Source of the DNA: Paracyclopina nana
Taxonomy: Eukaryota; Arthropoda; Copepoda; Cyclopoida; Cyclopettidae
Assembly: GCA_019096065.1 (NCBI GenBank)
Contig: JAGUCH010000001.1
Coordinates: 7,006,001-7,070,000 of the forward strand
Length of the DNA: 64,000 nucleotides
Direction: 5' to 3'
Within the stretch, counting starts at the first letter, position 1. Each line of letters opens with the position of its first letter. The notes under the pieces are model-generated. The model saw nothing but the letters and a program-made list of their open reading frames with translations, was not told the origin of the DNA and searched no databases. Below, piece by piece: positions 34,296 to 47,900 of this stretch. A program made the translations under genes and the position numbers.

Positions 34296-37200
34296 ACCAT
34301 CTAATACAAAGACAAAGTGAGTAAAATAGGCTTGCATTAGTTAGGATTGAGTTTATCTTCAAACCACATTGACTGAGATTACTGATTTTGTAACGCTGAT
34401 TGTGTTTCTGACACATTTTGATGCGTTGCATAAATTGCAAAATCAATTTCTCCCTTTTACGTAACAACAGTTGCTTCAATAATTTTAAAGTAATTCAAAT
34501 TTCTTCATGAACTAGAAGCTGTGCTTTTAGCGTGATGCAAATAGAGAGTTGGCAAAAATTTCCGATAGAGGGCGCATGAGGTTACTTTCTGCAGAGAGCA
34601 ACTGTATCATCGCTAGCAAATAAGCAGAACAAACGTTCTCGTCAGGAAACACGTGCACTAAATTACAACAGTCGGAAAGTGAGGCAATTTCAACATGCTA
34701 CCTCAAGTTTTCTCCATTATCCCCTCATGATTGGTCACTTGCTTAAGCTGGAATAATTGAGTAAATTAGATTTTTTGAGAAATACTCATGCAACGCTCAT
34801 CTCAACTCATCAGTCATCACTACATTCCTCGATGGAGGCTGCAGCAGCCGAAAGTGACAAGATGAAATTTTTTTGCTATTTTCATCCAGTGTTGTAATTA
34901 TGGGAGCAGCATAGGAGCGTTACGAACAAAGTTAGTTTTTATGTCCATCTCAGTTCAGTGCCGTGCGGATGGCAAGAGAACTGTACTAGAATTACAGGGT
35001 TCTTCAATAACCAGAACAGAGCGCAATAAAAAGAATGCTGGCTAAAAATGGCCTTAATTGAAGCCCGGGGATACACGTGGCATTTGCAAAAGTAGTCCAA
35101 GATTCAACTCTTGAAATAAAAACGTGGCTAGATATCACGTCGATGCAATGACTGGTACATAAAAAGATTGCAAAAGTTTTAACTCGTTGTACTCTGATAC
35201 TATGCAGAACCCTGCAGAATTGAAGTGGCTAGCAAGCTACCCTTTTTGAGGAATACGAAGCATATATCTAACGAACATTTTGGGGGTAAGTTGGCATCTG
35301 CAACAAGTTTTTAAGTCGCGGACTTTAGTGCTTGATGGACAGCTTGTAAACGCTGGCCCTTTTGTTCTCTGGGAGGCGCTATTCAAAAATGATCTGGACC
35401 TCACATTTGGTGATTTGGAAGCTAAAGAATGCCACAATTTTTGTGTGACCATTTTCTCTCCACCATCCATAAAAAGAAGAAGGAGGAGGAGAACTGAATT
35501 CCAAAAGGAATATTATTTCCAGTTTTAATATGTAAATCAGCCCTTTTCTATTTGGTGCCTGAGCTGCTACCCATTAATATGGAATACACGGAATCGTTAA
35601 CCTTTTCCAATCTGCCCATAAATTATTGTCCAGGCTCGATGCAAAAGACTTCTTCGCAGAATTGTATTTATAATAAGGGCGGGATAATGTACAGATGCAG
35701 AGTTCGCTGCTCTGTCTAGGTAGCAATTCAGTCACTATTTTACATGTGACTTCTCAAAGAAATGCGAAAACTCAATCCTTTTTCTATCTTGGCAAGCGAG
35801 CATGAAGAGCCATTTTTTGGCTTCGCTATGTGCCACGAGGATTGATTATGACTAGCATTGCTTGAATAAGAAGGGATTTCTTCTATACATTGCATTGCTG
35901 ATTTGTATGCTAGTCTCGGCCCTCTCGATGAACAGCCATTCATAATGATTGGTGTCATCGTTGCCTTAGCTGGCAAGATGATAAAAGAGCCGGCTATCCA
36001 TTATAATGGCCCAGCTCACGAGATGGGACTCATTTTCAGATAAGAAATTGCCTTGATTAGCAGACGTGTCATTAATTATTACTTTTTTTCTTTTCTTTAA
36101 GAAATTCAGATGAGTTTTTCAGGGTGGAGTACAAGATCAAATTTGGGTGTTGCACAAAAGAGCCTCTTCCCAGATGTTTGTTTTTATTTCAGAACATGAT
36201 TGGCGCCATTAATGGCCAAGAAAAATGCACTTCATTTAGCAGAGAGGGAAAAAATGCTAGCACGTCCAACAATTATTGCCGCAAGAAGCAGAAATGCTAC
36301 CAGCAAAGCAAAAAACACCATCAAGTAGCTAGAATATATAGATGATGCTGCTGGCATGAACAATGAGGTCAAAAGTGGGCATTACAGAGAACTGAAGGAA
36401 AATCGTTTTTGCCGCTGCTGCTCGTACGCGGGCTTATCGAGATGAAAGCCTGAATGATTAACAGCATTCCATGTTAAGGAGGGAAGAATCGAAACTCACA
36501 ATGCAGGGCATCATCATCTTTTGTTTCAATGGCTTCCATTATGCTCCTTCTAGAATAATAAATGAATCTGTAGACATCGCAGAATCTGAAGAGAAAATTG
36601 TTCCATGATGGAATGGCCAGATATGACGCTAGCTGCTAGCTGGCCGGTCAGTCAACAAACATATTGATTATTCTGGCTAATATTCCAAGCTACTTGACAT
36701 TCCAGGAGAGCCTGATAATTGGAAAAACTGACCAACATCATCAAGTAAATTAACTATGAAGGATTATCTTTCATGCGGAATAATGCACCATTGTTCTGCT
36801 TTTGATGCCCCTCGTCCAAGATAATGTTTGTATGCATGCGAGAGGTAGCAGCAGCAAACCATTGATGGGACTAAAGTAGATAGATCCTATCTCGAGGAAT
36901 GAGCAGGGTAAACATTGCAACCAATATCGACTTCTGCCACTACTATACCTCTCATGATGCCTAATGGACGCAGTAATTATCTGGCCTGTGTGCTCACAAA
37001 AATGACCAATAGGCAATTCGAGATACGGACGAAATTCGTGGAATTCAGGGGGGCAGCCTGCCACTTCAAGTGAATTTTGGCAAAAGCAATCCGATCCAAA
37101 TAGAAGTGGACAACAGCACCCTGATACTACGAATGAAGCTGGCTACGAAAAAGTGTGCAAACAGAAAAAAGCGAAAAGCAGAGCACGAATTTAAGCTTTG

Positions 37201-38639
37201 AACAATTTAAAGCCATTTAGCTAAGGCTAGAAACCAGGCTGAAGTCCATTTCACATTTGGCGGGCGTGAGCAAAATCAGATATTGGAACTGGAGCTAGAA
37301 GATTTTCATTGCTTCGATGATCTAACGGTACCTAGGCTTTAGATCTACCGAGAAACAGCTTGCTTGCTATTTTTGCGCGTGCAAGACATACCAATGCGAA
37401 AAAATGATGGCCCATCACCTGAATCTTCATCATCGCAGCGGGCCACCTAAACACAGTGGGTACAGACGGAACAAAAACTGCTACAAAAATAGCCGCTGAC
37501 GAATTACCCCTTCAAACGAATCAAATATGCTCTGTTCTCAATGTAAAGAAAAAAAAATTAGAAACAAGTGATGCTTGACAAAAGTATTTATGTTATATGT
37601 GCAGGTATGAAACGATGCATAAGTACATGATTACCCAATCTTGACTAGAATTTTATCCACAGTTCCTTTACAAGGCTGTTTGTTGTTGTTCGATGTTGAG
37701 CGGTGATATCTGGCAGAAAATTCTCATGATGAAAATCACGATATCTGATCCACTGTCATGTCACTGAACAAAATTAATTATAAGTTCCTAGTCGGCTGGA
37801 CATGCAAAAACAAATCCAACGAGAAGGAGATATTCAAACATTTTAGGCTCCTAAAACGACAGCTACAAAAGACATTCCACATGCATGATTGGATAACCGC
37901 ATTGAAAACTTCAAATTCCCAGATTAGTAGTATAAACTTCTTGAAGAAAACCTCAATGGCATTGTTGAAATCGCTGAATAGGGCCAAGACTTGACCCTCC
38001 CACAAAGATCTTGATATCTTTAGAAAAAATGCGCCTGGACACGCTGGGTGAATTTAACATGAAAAGTTTTGTGATTGATCGGTTGAAATCAGCATGAAAA
38101 AATGTTTTAACCTCAGGACTAATATGCAAAAAAAAATTTGTTTTTAGGGTTTGCTTGGCTTTCCCACCCCGATTCTTTGACTGCAGTGAGAAGATTTTGC
38201 CACTGAGGATTTTGCTCGTGTGACAATTCTTTTGTGGCAAGAGAAATGGAAAAGAGGACCTTTTCATTGGTGAATTCCAGGCAGATAAAATTCTGTTGAG
38301 AGAAGCCCAGCATCCAACCAAGCTAATATCAAGTTCGAGCTCAAAGCGCCGCGCACAAGAGTCTCGATCTAGAGTTGCGCAAAGAAGCTCTCCTCTCTTA
38401 TCAAGGGGCGTGACTTTGATATCAAAAGCCTGGCCAATCACAATTCACTAGCCAAAGCAAACAGCTCTGGCTTGTTTTAGGTTACATCTATTACTATAAA
38501 TTGACTTTCGTTAATAGTTATTTAACTTGGAACAAGAAAAAAAATTACTCGTTTGACTTTAAAAGCAAAATATGCTTCAGCAGAAATGAGGACTTAAAAA
38601 AAACTCCAGTTACAACTTATATGGAAAAGTGTTTTTGAA
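34296..38639. other. Intergenic stretch between alkaline phosphatase and ARID3
   Basis: About 4.3 kb with no supported gene. Frames at 35280-35528 (+) and 37953-38441 (-) are the longest but show neither domains nor good splice sites. The region upstream of 38.6 kb is the expected place for ARID3 control elements. Confidence 0.5.
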
Positions 38640-38985
38640 GGCTGAAAATGGCACGAGGAGCCAAGCTCTCACAGCCTGGTCGGTGTGGTCCGCACGGTCC
38701 GTTCGCTCGTTCGTTCGTACGTCCGCTCCAAGTTTCGTTCGTTCGTTCATCGGTGCTAATGCTGTTAATACGGCTGCTGATGATGACGACGAGCTCGAGC
38801 TCAGAGTAGGAGACGACGGACGGCAACAAGAACGAAAAAGCATCCGAAAGTAAAGTAGTGGCGAAACCCACTACGCTGTGTCAACATTGCATCAACCACA
38901 GAGGTCCAGCAGAAATCAACTGCTACTCTCTGCAGCTGCTGCCAAAATTCGGTCCAAAGGTGAACCCGTCAACATCTCCAGGGGG
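38640..38985 (+). promoter_or_regulatory. Probable promoter/5' leader of ARID3
   Basis: A GC-richer block with several CGTTCGTTCG repeats (38699-38748) lies just upstream of the ARID3 start codon. An in-frame stop precedes the open frame at about 38851. I infer the transcription start and leader lie here; no TATA box is evident. Confidence 0.4.
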
Positions 38986-41900
38986 ATGGAGACCATTGCT
39001 GGCACCACACCCACCCACGGGTACGGAGCCCCGCCCCTTGGTGGGCCCACACGATTGGATCAGCGTGCTCAGGTAGGACAGATGTGTTGGAGCTGTACTA
39101 ATTAGTCACAGCAGTGTAGTGTTACATCAAAGAAGTCGAGTTTTTTTATGGCTCAATATCAGATGTTCAAAAACGGAGAACATCTGATGATGCGTTGTGG
39201 TACATTTTCAGCAGCATCTCAACGTACTGATGATGAAATGTGTTGGATAATGACCCTACCTCAAAGCAGGTTCTAGATTTTAATGAGACCTGTTTGTTTG
39301 AAAACAGCAGGCCAGCAATTCACTGTTCATAGAAAAACCTTTTTGATCAATTGTTGTAGCCTCGTTCAGATTTTTGCTCCCTTTTCTCCCTGCATAATTA
39401 TTGATGACTGATGATAAAGAGATTTTTGGGTCTGTCATAAATGAAGCATATTCAGGGACAAACTCTGAATAGAAAATGCATGCTATGCAATAGCCTAGAT
39501 AGATGATTGGATTGGGAAAATGCAATGAATACGTGCACCAAATATGCTGATTGACTTCAATTTTGCTGCATTCGGAGCATGTATGCTCAAAAATTATTTT
39601 TTTCGCCTGACCGTTGATTATAATGTCTAGGGTAGGTATAAGAGGAAAAAAGAGTAGCACGATAATAATAATGGTCAGAAAAAGGATCCCAGGGGCACAC
39701 GATAATTTGCCCCTTGCACGAAATTTACATGAATTTAAGAGCTGACTTTTGGATGCCAAATGGTTCGTGGGGCCAAAGATCATCATCCATTGATATTCAG
39801 CTTCCAAATATTGGGAGTTTTGTTGGAAAAACGTTGAACGTCGATCTTGTTTGATATGCATTGTTCGTTCCGCAGCAGTGAGAAAAGTTGTAAATGCTTT
39901 TCCTGATTTCATGCAGCTATAAACACTGAATAAGCTTTTACTGACCATAATACTGAAAGAAGTGAAAAATTGAGCCAAATCCAGGTCATCTGCTGCCTTT
40001 ATTCGGATTTCATTTGACCAACTTCTCCTTTTTCGGAGCGAAATGCTTCACATGGCTACTTGATTTAGCACATAAATAACTTTTTTGTCTAATAAAAAAT
40101 CAGAAGCTAGGTGAATCGCCTAAGTTATGCTTCTCAAACGCGCCATTATGTTCAGAGACCGTTGAGCTCGAGATTTCGGCTTAATGAGACTTCTTTTCTG
40201 ATCAAAAGCCTTCCATTGTGCATAGACCTAGCCGCATAAATTACAATTCAGAAGGTTTAATCGAGACCTTCAACCATGCATTGTAATGTCGGCTTCTTGA
40301 CTATTTGATATTGGCCTGGAGGTCAATTTGGCGTCGGTCAAATCGGCACAACGGGCTTATCAGCTCACAAAAGTACTCTCATTTTAAGGCAAACACTTGG
40401 TGAATTCTCTAGATTTGGGCTTAATTCAACCTCATGTGTTGGGAACGAGCGATAATTGGAGGGGGGAGAAATATACTTTTGACCAAAAAACGTACCTTTT
40501 TTGTCACTCCCTGTGAGCAGGAGCAGTTCAAGATAGATTCCTGTAAATCGGTAGTACACACATTCCACGTCAACTGGAGCAAAAAATGTCTCAACTAGAA
40601 AGCAAAGCAGCAATTCGCAAGCTCATTGAGGGTGGCCAAAATTGTCTCGCCAAGTTGATGAGCGAAGAATCCCATAAATCACAATATTTTCTTCAAGTAG
40701 TCCCTTCTTCTTCCTTGCAGTCCTCAGGCGGTGATGACGAGCCTATGAGCGATAACGAATTGTCTCGGGATGGAGACTCTCCCGATGCTCTGTCTAGGGT
40801 TCCTCCAACTGATGTGGATCCCGACACTTTGGAAAAGCTGAAACGACAGGCAAGTCATGAGAATTTATTACCTATGAAAATATGGCGTAGGCCCTAAACG
40901 CATGTGTTGGATGCAAATTGCTTGTATCAGCCTATTGTTGCGTTGCTGCCAGCAACTTTTATTTTTTCCACGAGATCAACAGAAGACTCGAAGCTGGAAG
41001 TCGTGCTCGTAGAGCGTCATAAATCAATTGTTGAATTGGCCTATGATGCTGCTATCAAGCCAGCTGCTTCAACAATTGGTGTTGGACACTCAATTAAGTA
41101 GTTTTTGCGTAACGCAGCAACACATAATAATGCGAACCAACGCTAGTTCTGTAGCATTAATTCTGATTTTTCAGGAACGAGAAGAACGCGAGGAAATCGA
41201 AAAAGAGCTACGAGCTCAAAGGGAAGGCCTAGACATGTCCGGCCTGAGCCCATCTAATAACGACAACAATAACGAAAACTCACGAGACTTGCGTACACCG
41301 AATTCCGCCAACTTTTCGAAGGAGCCTCCGCCGCTGGGCCTCGCTGGTCTTGAGGCCTTTCGCAGGGAGTACTTGACTTCTCCACTCTCCCACCTTCGCG
41401 GAGGCCACGCCCTTCTTCCTCCTTTTCCCCCTCTCGGCCTCCCACACACGACTGCCGCTGCCCTTCAATTTGCGGCCGAGCAAGGATTCGGCAAACATAT
41501 AGGCCTAAGTACGCCAGGAGGAGGTGGAGGAGGAGGCCGAGGTGACCACGAAAGGACCCACTCCCACTCCAGGGGAGCCACGCCTCCCGCATCGACGCAC
41601 AGCACGCCCTCGTCAGAGTTTTCATCGCAGCAAAACTGGAGCTTCGAGGAGCAATTCAAGCAAGTAAGTGTGCCTGAAAAATGAAGCGAGATTTTTACAA
41701 CGTTTTTGGCTCCCAAATGAACGTTAGCCGATTAATCCATTGATATAGTAACCCTATCTGTCCGGAGGCCAGGATTTTCAATAGTGGAACGAATGCGACG
41801 ATAAAAGTTTATAGCCAAGCAAGTCTCATTCAAGACTTGACTCAGTCTCCGCGCATGGGTGGAAGCTTTAAGCTCCTGAAATGGTGCGAATCGCGAGTAG

Positions 41901-44900
41901 CTTTTCATAATATTCTTGGGGGAAAATAAAGGGCCAGAAAGACGAAGACCTGATTTAGACGCAGAAGCGGCTCGTGTCATTGATGCATTGCCCAGTGTCA
42001 GTTGAATCGTCATGACATCTTTCTCTGCTGTCATACAATGCATATGTACGAAAGAACTTTCTTCCTTTCAAAATTTGTCGCTTTCACCGGTTTGCGATGG
42101 GGATCTGAAAAAAATAGTAAAGCAACGAATTATGTTTTAGCGCAACACTGGCCATAGCGTGTGTAAAAAGCTAGGGATGAAAGGATTGATCATGCAAGGA
42201 ATTTAGAAAGAACAATGATAAGATATGCTTCATTTCACATGAAACACTTGGCCTTTGCTCTAAGCTGCCTCGCAAAGGCCAAAAAAAGGCCGGAGCTCAG
42301 TCAGTCCGTTGATTATCTCTCCTGATGAATTCGTAACAATGTTGTTACTTTTTCAATGTGAATGCTTCATTTAACCTGAAACGATGTGAGCAAGACATGC
42401 ACTATTCTTCGTTAAAAGACAAACTAGCACTAAGTATATGGCCAAATATCTATTTCTTTCTTTTTCGGGGAAAAGTTCTTTTTTGCGCGAAAACCTGGTG
42501 TCATTGAAAAATTTGGTCTCGTCGATTTAACGATGTTTCTTGCGAAGTTCGCTCGACAGAGATAAAACGCCGGCAAAATGACAATCGCTGTACGGACACA
42601 GAATTTCTTTTTTCCATCTCTCGGGTCCAGATCATCTGCCATATCGCTCATTAAAATACTTCAAAAGCAGCTCTGTCTGTCTCACTATACACTTAGGAAT
42701 GACGAATTCCTCGGGGGAATCTGGGCCGAGAGCGATCAAGAAAACTTGCAATTTGCAGGACCTTATCGCAAAAGTAGCGCCTCGCCCCAAAGTACATGAG
42801 CAACCCCGTTTGGGGTCATTCACGCGGGACATGGGACTGATGACCTGGCCATTATTAATAATGAGGCGCGTTTGACGAAAGCTAGCCAGCGTTTGCAATC
42901 TATCGGAAATTTCTTGAGAATTTGAGCAGTCTGGGGCATTGTTAACCTCAGGGGGGGAGTCGGGATATCGAGAAAGCTGCTGCATATGTGCAGTTAGAGC
43001 TTTCATATTGTTTTCATGGAATGTTTGCCGCACTCTTGTCAAAGCCAATACAGCGGACAAGAGATGTGGGAATCGAAGAAGAGCTCAGCAATCACTTTTC
43101 GAGACCCTAAATATAGCCAGAGCGCGTCTTTTCTCCCTGAAAAGCAACAATGTCGGAAATCTGAGCGAGGGAAAGAGACTTACCGAGAATTGTTTCATTC
43201 TATGGCCGTAAGATTGCGCGGATTTTGACTGATGGCGATTTCGCGGATTTTTCAAGCTGCCCAGCTTGATTTGTTTTGATTTCACCTTCGGATTTTTTAA
43301 AGTTCGGTTAAATATGTCAATCTCTCGCGTCGCACCTGCAAATCTAAGGCAACGTGACTTGATTTTGATCTTCATTTGTCCACTGTTGCTCCAGATGCTG
43401 TTTCGTCGTTTTATTAGCCGATTTAGATTTGTTCCCGCTTTAAAAGAAGAATTTTAAAGCGTGACAAGAAATTCCAGCTACATACATACAGCATCTGTTT
43501 TTGGTCAAAAATGCATGAAAGCAAAAACGACATGCAGAGCGGAGCTTAAAAGCCAATCATAAAACGGATTTTATAGCATCATTTTCGCCCCTGTGCAGGA
43601 GATAGGCGTCGATTTTCTCAGAGCAGATTTCGCGCATTGTTTCAATCTCGCTCGCAAACGTCAATATTGTTTCTGGCCAAGAAATGCAACAAGAAGACAG
43701 CTCAAAAGGCCACAACAAATAATGGCAAAATGTGAAAACTTGATGCCATGCCTGATGAGCAGCGCCATAAAAGATACTCTCGCAAGGGTCAGCTAAAAAA
43801 TGAGCACGCAGCTAATTATCTTGAAAGATTAGTTTCAACCCTACTGCACGGCTAATTCCCCTGTTTTGACTCAGCTTGTCTCGCAAACTTGCTTTTCGGT
43901 GACTGACACGCATTCGCGTAGTAGCCATAGGATCATCGCATTGTAGAATGCTCCGGTCAAAGAGCTCGAATTTTGCATCGCTAAAGTGCATTTTATGGTA
44001 CAACCCACCTGTCTGGTTGGCTTGACTGATCTCCGCGAGGTCAATTTCGCTTATCCATAATAGCAAGAGAATGAGTGGAAGTAGCAGCTTCATGAAATGG
44101 AGATTTAATTTATCTCCCTGTATCATCTATCTTCCTGATTTTTCCAATCTATATTCAAGAGTAAACAATTTCCAATCCGCCCACTGAAGGGCCATGTTTG
44201 TTTTATTGCTTGCAGCTCTTTGAAAGAGCTTTTTTATTCAAATGAGTTCTTGGCCGCGCCCGCGCGCGCTTGGCCGAGTGTTTGGATTAATTGAATATTT
44301 ACTGCTGCTGCAGAAAATGTGATGGATTGAAGCCGTTTGCCCCAGAGCTATTTTTTATGTCCGTTTGAAGCCATTTCAAAATTCCAGACTGATGTCATTT
44401 CTAGGCCTCGAGGCAGGCAGTATGCGAATTTTCTCATATGTATAGCAGCATACCATTGATGTAGCTCAAAGCTAACTGGGAATAATAAGCCACCGAATTG
44501 CTTTGCATCTATTCATCAGCAATCAATCATGGGAGCTGTACGAAAAGATCGTGTTCATTCCCAAAGATTATCATCTTGGAGCCGAACAAAAAAAAGGCGA
44601 TTGAGGCTTACGTGGCGAACTGTGCAGTATTTAAGGTCGTTGCTTGTGCAAAAATTTAGTGGCTCCAATTCCAGTTTGTTTTTTACCTTAATGGCTTTTT
44701 GTATTGTTGCTAAAATGGATAGCAGCTTCAGCAAAGTATGCCTTTGAGGCAATTGATATTGTACGCAGTAGGCCTTTATGCTGAAAATCTATGGTCCGCA
44801 AATAATTGCAGGTGTGGGGGAATTGGTGGTCTACTAATTTGTTCATGGCTACACCAAAAAAGTCGCATCAGCTGGCGACTCTGGCAGTAAATTTTACGAG

Positions 44901-47900
44901 ATAAATATGCGTTTCTGTTTGAGTAAGCTAATTGCATGCTATGATTCGATCTAGTATTTCTGCTCGGTTTCATCTTCCTGTTAACAAAAAAAGCCTTCTT
45001 TCCCAACGCAACAACGACAAGATGGCGGCGGCGGCAGCAATAATATGCGGTGAAATTTTCGCATTCAAATTCAAATTCCGAAATTGCCTTTTGCAAACCA
45101 ATAGTTTTGCGGCTTCCAACTTGAAGTAAATGTGACTGCATCCCATAAAACATGCTCTAACGAAGAGAGAAACAAAATGGAACAACAACTTGTCAAGAGA
45201 CAAATTGCTGAAAGAAACAACTTTTTTAGCTGCTCCTCGGCTAATCCGTAAAAAGGTTTCCGAGCCTCGTCGCGCGTAATATAAGAAAGTACTGCTGCTT
45301 TTGAGCCTCTTCTTTTAAGGGATCAAGGAAAGCAATTTTTGCAAAAGCGAGCTCTCCTTTCCCAAATAATCTATCCGGGCGGAATGATGAGGGGGAAACC
45401 AATCATCAATGGCAAAAAAGCCATTGTTCCTCGGCCCATGAAAAGAGACTCTAATGATTGGTTTTTCCCCAAAAAGGGCGACCGAAAGGCCGAAAATTGG
45501 GCATTGAAGCATGTAACTTCAGCTATATATAGTGAAATCCCACAAGATAAATCCCACGAGTAACGAAATTCCTCCGCAGCTGAGGAAAAACTGGCTTGGT
45601 AAAGAGCACTCGCAAAATCAAGGGGTTCTTGTTTGTTCGGGTAGTGGAGCGCCACCAATTTAGCGGCAGGTGATCAGATACCGCTCGTTTTGCATGATCT
45701 AGAATATGGTACACAACGTAGCACTTTCCCCCCATTAAAGTGCTTTAATTCCAGCCATAATCCGTCAGCATGATTATCATCATCATAGGACAGCAGCTGT
45801 CGACCTGATGTATTATGCAAGCTAAGGAATTTGGGAATCCCTTTCTGTCACGGACCAATGACTATTCTAGCCTGTCTGATAGAAGGATTACAGTCAGCTT
45901 CATAAACACCCCAACTAGACGAGCTGTTCGACTCTCTCTATTAACCTCAAATCCACCGCATCTAACGTGATACGTATTCTATTTCAAGTGTAATTCTGCT
46001 TTGAAGTAGCTCCGCGGCTACATAAGAATATACAGATGGGCAGATGCGGGTATGGCGAGAAATGACCGTTGAAAAGCTTCTTGAAAATTATTCTGCCTTG
46101 TCTGTCATTAAGTGAAAAAATTCACCCATTTCAAGATGGCATCATCAAAAATGGCACCACTGCTGCTCAGAGGGAATGAGGCGGCAGGACCAGCAAACTT
46201 TTTTTGCTTTGCCTCAAGGCTAGCTGGCTAGGTAACTCTCTTTGCACATTAAAAAGTTGCCAGCTAGAAAATCCCATTAGGTCTCCTCCTCCTCACACAA
46301 GTTTTCCTCGGCTCGATGTTTTTTCCAGCTAATGCTGTAGGCTTTTTATTTTGATATCCACGCCTCTCTTTTGATATGTGGGACCAATGAGAGCGCGCCT
46401 TCCTTCGATCAAGCGCCAACGCGCACCGAATCAAAATTATGGACTAGGGGGCTAGAATCACGAAAGCCTGGAGCTACACATCAAATTTGTCGGGCTATTT
46501 TGCCCAGTCATGCGAGAGCCTCATCTCATGCCAGGTTTTATCATTCAAATGGGGTCTAGGATCTCATTACTAAAACCTCCTGAAAAAAGTGACAAAGGCT
46601 TCAGCTCAGGCTATTAGAGGAGGGTCATGATGTAGCGAGCTGGCTTCATCATACTGCAGAATAGAAATGAGCTTCACTCATGTTGGATTATTATTTGCTA
46701 TATTACCTAATTCCATTTTGGGAGCGAATAACGTGCACATCATGTTACTAATCTTCCACATTATAACGCCACATATGCTTTTTTTGCAGCTCTACGAGTT
46801 GAACGACGACCCAAAGAGAAAAGAATTCCTGGATGATCTCTTCAACTTTATGCAAAAGCGAGGTAAGTCATCATTACTTTCTAGGGAAAAACTGTTTTCT
46901 CAAGTAGCTCACTTCAGTCATGCTCATTGGTTCGAAAAGTCAAAAGTTGGCTAAAAAGACAAAAGCCGACCCTTGTTCATTTCAGCAGTTTCCTGACTGA
47001 TGTGTTTTTGCGCGCGAGAAATGAATTACGTTCCTATGCTAATATGCAACACGGTGTGGTGTTGAATCAATGAGAATTATAATTCAGGCTTCAAACAGTG
47101 AATGGACCCCCCTTGAGCCACACCATTTGAGGGGGTCCAGCTTGGTTGATTAATTGTTTTATTGCCAGTCTCTCGGCAGCAGAGTGAGTGACCGCTTGTA
47201 AAAATGTCCTGGATTAAAACCTATTTTAGTGCTGGACTTCAAAGTCATATGCAAAGCTTTACTGCTCACTTCCCAGGCTTTTATAGTACAAAGACCACCT
47301 ATTCAGTTTATTAGAGTTTGGCACTGTTAGTAGGAATGCAAAGTTAATCAGGCCAGTGGCCTTTTGAAGGTACCATGCCATGGCTTAAAAATTACATCCT
47401 AAAAAAGGGATTGACAAGGTATTATTTTTCCAAGAGTTAAAGAAATAAAGCCTGCAAATAAATAAGACTAAAATAACTCCTTCTAAGAAAAGGTGAATTT
47501 GGAGGCAGTTAGCAAATATTCCTCAGAATTTGAGCAAGGAAAATCACAATTAGATGTTTGTCACTGTTGGCACTGCTTTAACTAGGGGGGTTACTCCTTC
47601 TTTTCGAAAATAATACTATACTTTTTTTACTCGAAAAGTCGTAAAGACTTGTGTACTATCTGCGTCCCCCATCAGTCAAGAAGTGATAACTGAAAATCCC
47701 AAGCTATGCATCCAATTGGTGAATTGTCGTTTACCTTTATCGTCTTTAACTCATTGCTTACTAGCTAGCTACAGCAATAAATACTTTCGCTAGTGCTGCT
47801 CGTTTTTTTTTCTTGAAAATCCAACAATGATTGGAGGGTAGGTCATAAATTCCGCACAATCAGAACATGAAGACTTAAAGGTGCAATACTATACTGAAAA

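Noticed and set aside
35280-35528. Protein-like plus-strand frame
   Set aside because: It ends in a low-complexity Arg run from a purine tract, and no acceptor, donor or similarity is visible.
37953-38441. 162-residue minus-strand open frame
   Set aside because: It starts at a non-ATG codon, has no recognisable motif, and a competing plus-strand frame (37758-37994) overlaps it.
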